Origin: Isoetes taiwanensis
Lineage: Eukaryota > Streptophyta > Lycopodiopsida > Isoetales > Isoetaceae
Direction: 5' to 3'
Assembly (NCBI GenBank): GCA_021234155.1
Contig: JAJEKV010000077.1
Coordinates: 1,374,627 to 1,438,626, forward strand
DNA: 64,000 nt
Shown: piece by piece, positions 48,060 to 58,384 of the stretch
Numbering within the stretch: the stretch's first letter is position 1
Layout of the letters: each line of letters starts with the position of its first letter
Translations under genes and position numbers: made by a program
The notes under the pieces: model-generated
What the model was told of the DNA's origin: nothing
The model's input: only the letters and a program-made list of their open reading frames with translations
The model's database searches: none

Positions 48060-49290
48060 CTCAATGAAGATATGATGGCGAAGACTATATGGCGTAAGAT
48101 CACCTTGAAGTATGCTATAAGCTGCACTAACGCCGTCAGTTGCTCTGCGATATTCAAGATTCTAGACTTGTTTCTTCAAGCTGCTAACTGTATGCTGAAC
48201 AAATGCCGTTTGATGCTTTGTGATTTTTAAGATTTCATAAACCCTAGAGTAAGCATTTTGTTTATCGAATTGATGATCCATATCTTTGTACTCAAACTCC
48301 ATTAATCTTCTTTGTTTGCTCCGGTTTTGGCGAACTCTTCGCTTGTATTTTCTTGGGAAAAACTTGGAGGGTGAGGCCTTGGTCGACACAATTGGATACC
48401 ATTGGCACTAGGAATCTGTTGCAGCTGTTACAAACACTTGCATTAACAGGCCGGACCATTATAATCATGCTTCATCATCCTAACACGAGATGCTAAGCTT
48501 ATGCAACGCAGCGATAAACTTCTTCTAAGATCCGGGCAAGAGGTTTACTTGGACCAATTGGTTTGCATTACGGCCACGGATGTTGCAATATTTCACCTCT
48601 ATACCAAAAGTGCCACAATATGATGATGGTTGCAGCCCTTTAGTATTTATATTAAATATCCTTGGTGGTGGAATTCAGAAAAGGCATGCAGTTGAAGATT
48701 TTGTTTCATGTTGTATATCTACAAAAAACCAGTTTAACCAGTTTGAATGACGGAGGTAAGCATCACCGTCTACATCTCCACCAAATGTTGATTGATCGTT
48801 ATGTCCTCTGTTCTGATGAATTTTTGTTGTTTAGGTACATGTACTCTGGCTTTGTTTCAGAGATCTCCATTTTGATGGTCCCCAACATAAGTTTTATGTT
48901 CCCTTTAACCTGGAGAATAGAGAGGCATCAGCTGCAGACCAACTCCATCCAGGCTCATGCTCTTGATCTTCTTTTAAATTTCTGAGGTAGCGGTAAAGCA
49001 AAATGAAGCATTTTACCTTGCATTCCATCCATTTTCCAAGCTCTGTTTTGCCTTTTTCTTGTTAGCCTTAATTGTGTGATAGAACACCTTGGAGTTTTTT
49101 TACGGTTCAATTCTTGCTCTAGATGCCTTAGTTTTAGGATCAATTCGCCCAAAATATTCTTTATACCTTGGAAAGGTAATAACAAAACATTTTTTTTTTT
49201 TTTAATTTCCTTTTTTTTTGATGTAAAAGGAAAAGAATCCCTCTCGAGGGATCATATTATGCCATGTTGCTATATCATGGGGTATGGTTG
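48060..49290. other. Right part of the 11.3-kb element, no identified gene
   Basis: Open frames at 48162-48389 (minus, basic) and 48662-48985 (plus) resemble nothing I know. Near 49290 CCAAGGTTCGATTCCTTGG forms a perfect T-arm-like stem with a Pol III B box, but no tRNA body is visible. Confidence 0.35.
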
Positions 49291-49528
49291 ATCCAAGGTT
49301 CGATTCCTTGGCCCGAAGTACTATGGATGGCACGGCAGATTATGAATTGGGAAAGTATTAGATGTTTTATTAACTAAACCACTACATGTAAATCTAGAAT
49401 ACAAGGAGGAGTTATAATAAACTAATTTGTATTGCTTTGAACAATAAAACACTAGTGATCATGAATGGTTAAGTATTGATGATTTATCAATTAAACACTA
49501 CATATAACGCTACAATATAACGAGGCGT

Positions 49529-49675
49529 TAACAAGCTAACTTGAAATGCTTTGAACTGCAAAACACTATTGATTTGAGGTGTTAACAAGCTAACTTGGAA
49601 TGATGCAAAACACTATTGATTTGAGGTGTTAACAAGCTAACTTGGAATGCTTTGAACTGTAAAACACTAGTGATT
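49529..49675. repeat. Subterminal tandem repeats of the 11.3-kb element
   Basis: A unit built from CAAGCTAACTTGGAATG, CTTTGAACTG and AAAACACTATTGATTTGAGG occurs about three times. Related words (AACACTA, AACCAC) continue to the right terminus. Confidence 0.8.
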
Positions 49676-50079
49676 TATAATCTTAACCACAGTTAAAACG
49701 ATGTTAAGAACCAATGCATTCTACTAGTAAACACAACATTTAGCCATGTTTGTTTACACTCTAAAAACCACATACAACCACACACATGAAGTGTTATGAT
49801 AAACCATACCTACTAAACATGTTAGAGGACCACCATATTGAACACCATATATAAACCACATATGTATACAATGTTAAAATACCACATTTATAAACCGTCC
49901 ACATGAAGTGCTAAATTAAACTATACCTGTTAAACATGTTAAAAAATCACCTTAGTAAACACCCACTGCAAACCACAAACTTTAGCCATATATGGTTTTT
50001 AATGATATCAACCCACTTACATGTATTGGTTTTGTAGAATGGTACCATATCGTGTTTTAATTTTGGGTGCCTTGTGTTA

Positions 50080-50518
50080 GGGCAAATAATAGTTCTACAG
50101 GTATCTCTATTGCATGGAGGAACAGTCTGAATATTACCAGCATTCAAATGATGCACGCTAACAGTCGGAGATGGCAAATTCTCCATGGTAATATTGGAGA
50201 AAAGAGGTTTGCTTTTGTAAATGTCTATGCTCAGCACCAGTCTGGAGAGAGAAGCTATATGTGGAATACTATTAGGAACAAGCTTGCTAAAATTCCTTAT
50301 GATGAGTGCATTATGGCTAGGGATTTTAATATGGTCACTCATGATTATATGAGGAATACCAACTTTAAGCCTCTTAGTAACCAGGAAGCTAACTCTTGGG
50401 GCCATCTAATTTCCATTCATGATCTCAAGTTAGTTAGAACCCAACCTAATTCTTTTAGTTGGTTTAACCATAGAATAGGTGGCCCATCTATTGCCTTCAT
50501 GACAGATTTATATAATTG
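50080..50518 (+). pseudogene. LINE C endonuclease, C-terminal part
   Basis: The frame reads GISIAWRNSL, RFAFVNVYAQHQSGERSYMW, CIMARDFNMVTHDYMRNTN and NSFSWFNH. These are the AP-endonuclease motifs NVYA, GDFN (here ARDFN) and TWxN-like SFSWFN. The GDFN glycine is replaced by Arg. The frame ends at 50518 just before the expected SxxDHxP end, where IFDHFPQ follows in another frame. Confidence 0.85.
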
Positions 50519-50588
50519 AGATTCTTTGGTATCATTGTGGAAGGGTCGCTAAATTAAATGGCTATACCATCTTTGATCACTTCCCTCA

Positions 50589-53154
50589 GTGTTTGAAATT
50601 AGAGGTAGCTCTAAGAGTGCCAAGAGGAATTCTTATTTCAAATTGAATATCTCTATTCTGGAGCAGATTTATAGCAATATTCTTAAACCAAGTTGTCAGT
50701 TTGGTTGGATGGATTGGTGGGTGCACACCTCCAAGAGCATTAAGAATTGGCTTAAGATTTGGGGCAAACAAATTCATATCCAAGAGAAGCATCACTTGGA
50801 TGATCTGAGATCCCAATTTCAATCCTCCCCGCTTGATCAGCAGGATGATATTAAAATTCAAATTGAAAGAGAAGAGATCAAGATTGCAAAACGATGGCAG
50901 CTTAAAGCTAAAATCAGGGAGCTCAAGGATGATGAGAGAAGTAACTCTAAATACTTCTTCATCAAAGCCAATGGTAGAACTAAGAAATATCACATTAATA
51001 GTGTCAAAGTAGATGGTAATATCATCTCTGAAGACGAGCACCTTAAGGAGGCAGCATCTGATCACTTTATGAAGATTATGGGAACCTCTCCAAATGCAAC
51101 AGAGGAAGACAGGGATAATTTCATTCACATCCAGAGATCTATCCAGGATGTTCATAATGACACAATGAAAGCTCATTTCACCAATGAGGAACTTTGGAAG
51201 AGTTTCTCAGGTGTGGAAAATGGTAAAATTCCAAGCCCTGATGGTCCGCCTGATGAATTTTTTTTTAAAAAACTTGGGGTATTATTGGATCAGATGTTAC
51301 TAATATGTATAATGAGTTTTTATTGCTCAGGACCCTTGATTGCAGAATTAACACCAGCTTCATTGCCCTTATTCCCAAGATTGATGAGCCAGTTACCTTT
51401 TCTGATTACAGACCATCTCCCTTACCAATGTCATTTACAAGATTATATCTGCTCCCGTTACTTTCATATTGAAGCCTATTTTTAGTCATGCCATTTCCAA
51501 TACTCAATGTGCCTATCTCAAGGATAGATTCACCCTGGACAATGTTGCTACTGCTACATTTGAGATGCACTGGGCCAAAAAATCCAAGCAAAACATTGGC
51601 CTTCTTAAATTGGATATCATTAAGGCTTTTGATACAGTTTGTTGGAACTTCCTCATTAAATGTGCCATAAGATGGGTTTTTCCCAAGAGGTGACTAGCAT
51701 TTTCCTTGCTATCCTTAAGAACTCTAGATCCTTTGTTTTGATTAATGGGGAATGTAGCCCTTTCTTCGATATCAAAAGAGGAGTGAAGCAAGGTTGTCCT
51801 CTTGCCCCATTTCTCTTCCTTATTATCATGGAAGCTCTTAATAGTGCCCTTGAGAAAGCTGGCCAGACTGTGAGTATATCTCTCCAAATACCAAATCTAA
51901 GATTCTGGGTATTCCTTTTGCTTTGAGAATAAATGCTAGTGAGCTTTGGAATGATATTATTGACAAGCTCAATAGAAAAGCTGATCTCCTCAATAGTAAG
52001 TATTTATATAAGAATGAGAGAGCTATCCTAGCTAACTCTGTAATTTCTTCCTCTCATGTGTATCAGTCATCTATCCTTATGCCCCCCAAGAAAGTTACTT
52101 CTAAACTTCAAGGTATTCTAGGCAGGGCTATTAAATGGAGGGAGTAGCAGAACTTGGCTGTTTCTATGAAAGAAGGCATGAAGAAAAAGAATAATGGTGG
52201 TCTGGGCATCCTTGATATTGAGAAGCAGGGCTGGCGGCCAAATATATCTTTAGAGCAGGGCATAATAAAATCAACCATCTTGTCTCTAGCCTGATTAAGC
52301 ATTATTTATCCAAATGTAGACCTTTTGAATGGAGAAATGTCCATATGCAGCTCCCAAACAGCCTGTTCTTTGATTTTAAAGTTCCAGATAACATTCATGG
52401 GATTATTAAGAAATGGATAAAAGCATGGAAGGTTGTTTACAGGATGTACAATTGGAAGGAGGGTCTTTCCAGAGATCAGTCGATCTTTTGGAATCCTTCT
52501 CTGATCCTCAATAATCCTAACATGTGTCTTGCTATGAATTTCCCTAATTAATTGCAAGAAATGGACAGACAGGGGCATCACTCATATATCTCATTTGTTT
52601 AATGAGGCTGGATTTATTGAGTTTCATAATTCTGATTTAGCTGACCTGGATGAAGAAAATGAAAGGCTCTACCAAGCAATTAAGCTTTGTATCATTGATG
52701 GCACAATCAGGAGATTCAGTGGCATATAAATGGTAACCCTGGATACAAAGCCAAAATGGCTTACAGATATTTAACTAGAGGGTATACCTTGACTTTGCAT
52801 ACCAAATGGGGTATCTCTATAGAAAGGTTCTCTGCTAATTTGAAATTTATGTGGAGGTCCTCCATTTTCCCTAAAATTAAGGCTTTTATCTGGCAGCTTT
52901 GGCATAAGGCTCTAGCCACCAATTCCAAGAGATATAGGTTAAATATGGCTGCCTCTAACCTGTGTGAAAGATGTTTACAAAAAGCTGAAGACGAAGATCA
53001 CCTCTTTAAAAATTGCCTTTGGGCAGAATGGGTCCTCGAGTTGGCTGCTGATGAATTCCATATCCCTAACCTATCTAGGACTTCTTTGGTTGATATCTTG
53101 TTTCCCCATAATCCTAAGGATTGGAGAATTTATATTCTCCTCTGGAGGATGTGA
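50589..53154 (+). pseudogene. LINE C reverse transcriptase and zf-RVT, internally deleted
   Basis: Segments in order: FTNEELWKSFSGVENGKIPSPDG (about 51170-51240), ISNTQCAYLKDRFTLDNV and LLKLDIIKAFDTVCWNFL (51469-51693), then FVLINGECSPFF and GVKQGCPLAPFLFLIIMEAL (51700-51850). These correspond to the RT fingers and palm. After LEKAGQ the sequence jumps to KILGIPFALRINASELW, missing the whole YADD-containing block, so the catalytic motif is deleted. The zf-RVT region follows at 52756-53154 (FPKIKAFIWQLWHKALATN, CERCLQKAEDEDHLFKNC). The architecture matches plant L1-clade LINEs. Confidence 0.85.
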
Positions 53155-53400
53155 AAAGCAAGAAATGCAATTATCTTTGATCAAGAAATCATCTGACCCT
53201 GGGCTGTTATCAAACAAACCAAATATGATATTCACTGGATAACTGAAGTATTTCAATAGGAACTAACTCCTCTTCTATATTTTCAGGTAACATAATACTG
53301 GGACAAAAGAAGCTGAAGTGGGATCGAATCAACAATTCTATGTGGCTGGATCAATTTGGAGCTAATATCTAGCATTATAACAAGGGGTTTTTTTGTGATT

Positions 53401-55190
53401 TTATATGCTTTTTGGCATGGTTTTCATATGATTTCATGGGCGTATTGCACGAGGCATACTAATCAGTATATCTAGAGTGCACTCCACATTTTATTGTCTA
53501 GAGTGCACTCCATTCAGTTATTTTAGGGTTTATATTTTAGGGTTGTGAACACACCATGTTATGGTGCGACAGTTCGAGGATCTTTGTTATGGTTTTTCAA
53601 CGGTCGGCCAAGATCCGTGTGTTTTTAGAATGAAACATTTGTTTTAGGGTTGTAAAGAGGAAGATCTTGCTTATTCTTTGGAAGCGGCTATCTGCGATTC
53701 CGCGATGGCAGTGAACATTGAAGCCTTTAGTCGTGTGTTTCTTTTGCCCATGCAGATAGGGAGGGGTAAACGGGGAACTTAGGTCGCGCAGATGGAGGAG
53801 GAATGGAGGACCAAATCCGGATTGGCGATTCTTTGAACATGTCTTATCATGTATATTAAGTTGGGAGAAGGGTATGTGACCTATTTCTTGCTTCATCCAC
53901 TATTTTCATTACATTAAATGAAAATATAAGCTTTCTTCTTGAGGACCCAGCTACATTGCATCTTCAAATATGGCGTCGAAGAAGAAAAAGGAAGAGTCGT
54001 GTTAGGGTGGTTTTATCACGCTAGATTTGGTTTTGTGGGGTTTTTGTGTTTCTTCCTAAGATGAGCTTGTGTTTCTATAGTTCCTATTTCTTATAATATG
54101 CATCTGATTGCTTTAAAACCTTTGCATATTAGGTATATCGGTTACCGGAGTTTATAACGTTTGCTGATGGCCGGGTGGGTAATGGCGGTGTTGATTTCCG
54201 GCTATGCGCTAGAGGCAATGATGCATGAGGCGGGCTTTCTCTCATACAGATCCCGTGATTTTTTTTCTCAGGTATGGAGGATAGACTAGTGAAGAGCCTA
54301 CTTGGTTTTCTGTTTGATCTTCTCATGAACCTCCATACAATATATTCAATGCTGGATCTACCCCGTGCCGGGAAGCCATTTCTTATGTAGCTTTTCTTTT
54401 GCCCCATTAAAGCGCATATTTCATTCAGGTTCTTTGTCAAGCTCTTTCTTTTGGAAAATTATTTGCTTCATTTTGGTGTTTATATCGCGTACTTTACCAG
54501 GCATGGCCTCAGGCAGGCAGACACCTTTCCCTCTGATACAGATGTCTATTCCAAAATGCCACAATTACCAAGTATGAAAATACTTGGTGATCGTAGCTTT
54601 TGTGCAAAAAAGAATATGGATACGGTCATCATTTTTTGTCCAGCTTCTTGGTTTACATCGCATATATTGATCTTTTAATCTGTGAGTCTTTGGTTTTAAA
54701 ATTGTCTTGGAATACAAGGCTCTCCGCACTAAGTTTTTGGCAGTGAATACATCTAGCGACATTCCGGATATCAAGTATTCTGCCAAATCATCTGTTAAAG
54801 TGTTCTTTGATACTTGAATGAACCATTCACAAATGTTCAATCGATTAGAAACATATCGAGGTAATGAAAAAAAATTATATTGTGCGCAAGAGTTATTATC
54901 TAGATGTTGAACTATTCAATGTTCTTGTAACATATGCTTGAAACAGATGCTTGAAGTCTTTATTTTCCTCTTGAAGTCTTTATTTTCCTGTTTGCCTTCA
55001 AATCTTTTGATAACATAAATCATTAATAATCTCCAACAACTCTAATTATACTTTCCCCTTATACTTCCTTCCTTCCTTCCTTCTATTCACGTTTATGGTT
55101 TTTTAGCTTAAATTGCTTATATTCGCAACATCAACTCATCCAAGTGTCATGTAACGTTGTTTGTTTTTTTGGCCCATCCAAGTGTCATGT
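53401..55190. other. Gene-free stretch
   Basis: No recognisable gene. It has a short duplication of GTCTAGAGTGCACTCCA near 53465-53510, a (CTTC)n run at 55066-55083, and a 38-bp tandem duplication at 55139-55212 (CCAAGTGTCATGTAACG twice). Confidence 0.45.
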
Positions 55191-55194
55191 AACG

Positions 55195-55475
55195 TTGTTT
55201 GTTTTTTTTTGGCCCCAAAGGGGCAAAAAAAATTTTAATCTATAACACAAACCATTACATTACACACACTAAAATTAAATTCCCCCTTAAACCCCCTTTT
55301 GTTTGGGTGCATATTCACACGGGGGTGACGTAGGGCAGCGAGAGCCCTTATAATTATGTTTTGCATGTACAAAATCAACACCATATAGTATATTGCCTGA
55401 AATCTTATAGTATTTTGCAAATCTTGTTATATAGTATAACAAATTCTGTACATCCATACCCCACAAACGAGGAAC
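55195..55475 (-). repeat. Repeat family R1, copy d
   Basis: The complement of the R1a sequence at 3440-3700. Shared on this strand are CTTTTGTTTGGGTGCAT, ACGGGGGTGACGTAGGG, TTATAGTATTTTGCAAAT and ACCCCACAAACGAGGAAC. Confidence 0.8.
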
Positions 55476-55919
55476 TTTGTGTACGGTGTAGATTAAGGAA
55501 TAAGGCGTGAATATGCCTATGAAATATCATGGAGATCATTGTCATTGTGAATTGCTCTTGTATCCAAAATTTGGATGTCAGAAGATCTCTGATTTGTGAA
55601 GCAGAGGAGCACACGGGCCATTTCAACCCATCAAAATTCCAAAGCCGTAATTGCCTATACTGTGTCTTCTGTTCCATTACAAGAGGAGTAGGCCGAAAAG
55701 ACAAAGACAAGTAAGCAGTGGAAGAAGCTCTTGACAAACTCTGAATTTCTGCTTCTTGTTATTTTTTCTATATCAAAATAGTTAATGTCCTTATGGACAC
55801 CAATTTTTGGTTCAAAGCTGTAACTTTTTGTATGCAAGCTTATATCTCCTGCATGCATAATTTTTGTACCCATATATTATCTTGATAATATAAATATTGC
55901 TTTCAATAAATAAAAAAAA
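55476..55919. other. Stretch between two R1 copies
   Basis: No recognisable gene. It may be the interior of a foldback-type element bounded by the opposed R1 copies d and e. Confidence 0.35.
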
Positions 55920-56100
55920 AAACTAAATAGTGTTGATTCATACATGTATATACAATTTTAGGGAGCAGAAAAGGGGCTCTCGATGCTCTAGGTCAACCCC
56001 CCCCAAATCAAAAGGGGTTCAAGGGGGGTCTTATTTTAAAGTGTTAGATGTAATAGTTTATGTTTCCAAAGAAAATTGGTCCCTTCAAAATTGTGTAGGG
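55920..56100 (+). repeat. Repeat family R1, copy e
   Basis: AAATAGTGTTGATTCATACATG, then AAATCAAAAGGGGTTCAAGGGGG and AAAGTGTTAGATGTAATAG, matching R1a at 3525-3665 in the same orientation and opposite to copy d. Confidence 0.75.
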
Positions 56101-56410
56101 ATTGTGACGTTCCATGTATTTATATGGTATACGTATAAATACAATGACGTGTCACCCGAGTATAAGTAAACTATTGGGGATCATTAGGGGATAACTTGGG
56201 CTAACCTAAAAGGGCTTTTGTTAGCCATGCTAAATTGTTAATAAGTTAATTAAGCTAATTAGAATTATTAATATTATTAATTAGTAAGTTTAGGCTAATT
56301 AGGGAGGCCACCAAGCCCAATTCGATTGGCCAGAGGAGACTTACTAAAATTAGGGGGCAAATTGGGTCCCTACCTCTAATTCTGCCCCAAATCGATTTGG
56401 GAAGAGTTGG
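56101..56410. other. AT-rich gene-free stretch
   Basis: Dominated by TTAATTA words around 56230-56300. Nothing recognisable. Confidence 0.45.
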
Positions 56411-56412
56411 AT

Positions 56413-57420
56413 AAGAATAGAATAGAATAGAATAGAATAGATTTTTTATCGTCCACAGAGACCAATTGGCCTATGGGACCCAAACAAAAAGAGAGCAGCA
56501 AGCGCATTACTGTCAGGATTAAAAAACCCACGCCACGAAGGGTTTTTGAGGGAAAAAACTTAGCAATAATAAGTATGATGGTACAATGTACAATTGTATA
56601 GGACAATTCAGCGCTATCCCGGGGGACACAACTGAGTCCGTGTATCTATAACCTCCTGGAGGTATGACCCCAACAAGCCCACGTATGCCGTATTCAATAA
56701 CTCATGCAGCGCTTGGTCAGGCACAATTAACTGAACGTACTGCGCTCGGATATGGGCAAACGCTGGCAGATCTGGAGGGCATGCCATTCATCTTCAACGA
56801 CGCCTTGATGGCAACACTGACAAAGCCTATCCTCTCGTGCTTCTTGGGTCGAAAGCCTCGTCTCAATGCGGAGACGATGTGCATCCGTGCAAATGGAAGC
56901 TATAAGTCTGCGCTTCTTCATGGGCAAATGGGTGCACAAGTGCTGGTGTGAGCCTCTCGTGAGCATAGGATTGACTTGTTGCCGATAATATGCTATCTTA
57001 ACATGTGCCAGAGCATCTGCATCCCAAAGCTCGTGAAGGAAACTAGCGTCTAGGTACAGCTTTAGTGCCTTGTGATCCTTCTTTGTCCGTACATATACGC
57101 ATCTGTTTGCCTGTACACCCCAACGTGAGAACCACTGAGCTTGCTTGTCCTTCCAGCAGGCTTTGAGGCGTTGGGGACCCATTGCTACGGCCAAAGCAAG
57201 GTTGGAAAAACATGTATCACCCATAGCAACCACCTTCTAGAAGTAAATAATATGGCGTTCCAATGCAGCCCGTTGAAGGGGTAGAAAACCTTTTTCCTGG
57301 AATAGGATCTGGTATGGAATTGTGGACTTTACTCCAAGAGCTTGTGCCAAGAAGGCTTTCTACACCTGCTCGAGATCATTCCAGTGGTGACGGATATCAC
57401 TGGATTCCACACCTCGGGCA
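56413..57420 (-). mobile_element. LINE D, 5'-truncated copy of the LINE B family
   Basis: The minus strand carries only the 3' kilobase of the element: a C-terminal RT region, a 3' UTR with an AAAAACCC...GGGTTTTT hairpin (56522-56547), the block CCAATTGGCCTATGGGACCC and an (ATTCT)n tail (56413-56440). The same order occurs at 12236-13260 in LINE B. Dead-on-arrival 5' truncation is the usual LINE insertion product. Confidence 0.85.
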
Positions 57421-57450
57421 ACCAGGCAGAAGGGCAATTGCCACACACTA
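56727..57450 (-). pseudogene. LINE D RT C-terminal region
   Basis: The minus strand reads AFLAQALGVKSTIPYQILFQ and KGFLPLQRAALERHI (57380-57240), then a 168-codon frame (57233-56727). That frame has VAMGDTCFSNLALAVAMGPQ, RLIASICTDAHRLRIETR and the Cys/His motif CQCCHQGVVEDEWHALQICQ, the zinc-knuckle-like C-terminus of this LINE type. A stop separates the two parts. Confidence 0.8.
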
Positions 57451-57529
57451 AAGTGGGAAGAAACTGTCAATTCCAAAGTATTATCCATTAAGAGCTTACT
57501 CACATCTCCTACCAATTTCAAAGTCACAG

Positions 57530-58262
57530 TCATTAGAACATTCCACAACATTCTAGAAGATTCTACAGCCATCTAAAACATTCTAGAACATCCCGAAGAT
57601 TCTTGAATCTATTTAGAACATTCTATTTTGAGTTTCTGCAAAGTTTTAAAAAACTTTCTATTTTTAGACTAAGGTACTTTCTATTTTTAGACTGAGGTGC
57701 TTACCCATGAACATCTGGAATTTTCCAGAACATTCTATTTTGAGCATTTATAAAGTTTCAAAACACTTCAAAAACTTGCTATTTTTAGATTGACATGCTT
57801 GCCCATGAGTATCTGGAACATTCTAGAACATTCTTTTTTGAGTGTTTGTAAAGTTCCAAAAAATTTCTATTTTTTTGGACTGAAGTGCTTGCCCCTGAGC
57901 ATCTGGAACATTCCGTAACATTCTATTTTGGCTGTTTGTAAAAGTTACAAAAAAAGTTTCCATTTTAGATTCCAGAATATTTTAGAAGATTCTAGAAGCT
58001 TCTAGAGCTACCTAGAACATTCCAGAACCTCCTAGAATATTTGAGTGAAGTTTCTATTTTTAGACTGACGTGGTTCCCCGTGAGCATCTGGAACATTCTA
58101 GAATTTGAGCATTTGCAAAGTCTCAAAAAATTTTCTATTTTTAGACTGAGGTGCTTATCCATGAGCACCTTGAATATTCTAGGACATTCTAGAAGATTCT
58201 AGAAGATTCGAGAGCTACCTAGAACATTCTAGAACATCCCAGAGCATCCTTGAATTATTTAG
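57530..58262. repeat. Minisatellite rich in heat-shock-element sequences
   Basis: A degenerate tandem array (roughly 90-bp unit) of CTATTTTTAGACTGAGGTGC, CCCATGAGCATCTGGAACATTC and GTTTGTAAAGTTTC. It contains perfect alternating GAAnnTTC runs of four or more units at 57718-57735, 57816-57833, 57985-58002 and 58187-58209, plus several three-unit runs. GAAnnTTCnnGAA is the heat-shock factor site. Whether it acts as one is untested. Confidence 0.75.
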
Positions 58263-58384
58263 CTCTCGCCCTTAACTATATGTGAACTTTGATTTTTTTT
58301 CAACATTAGTGGTAAGTATGGGGGGTTTGGAGGGCAAGGTCTAGGTATGAATTCCCCACACTACATGGACCTTTTAAAAGCTTC
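58263..58384. other. Spacer between the array and R2 copy
   Basis: Nothing recognisable. Confidence 0.4.

Larger units (their letters stand above)
38779..50076. mobile_element. 11.3-kb terminal-inverted-repeat element inserted in LINE C (CACTA-like, non-coding)
   Basis: The ends are perfect 18-bp inverted repeats CACAAGGCACCCAAAATT (38781-38798 and complement 50059-50076). TTA lies on both sides (38776-38778 and 50077-50079), a 3-bp target duplication. Removing the insert and one TTA restores the LINE C reading frame. Both ends carry many short AACCAC/GTGGTT subterminal motifs, as in CACTA elements, but the tip is CACAA rather than CACTA. A TTA duplication would also suit PIF/Harbinger. I find no transposase. 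The core (39.5-45.8 kb) is T-rich and non-coding. Confidence 0.85.
50077..53400 (+). mobile_element. LINE C, 3' half
   Basis: Continues LINE C after the inserted element: the rest of the endonuclease (50080-50520), reverse transcriptase (50589-52147) and zf-RVT region (52756-53154). Frames change many times. The 3' end near 53400 is approximate; no poly(A) or repeat tail is evident. Confidence 0.85.

Noticed and set aside
49285-49310. tRNA gene
   Set aside because: Only a T-arm and B box are present; no acceptor, D or anticodon arms can be folded.
57530-58262. CRISPR array
   Set aside because: The units are adjacent and degenerate without unique spacers, and the DNA is plant nuclear.
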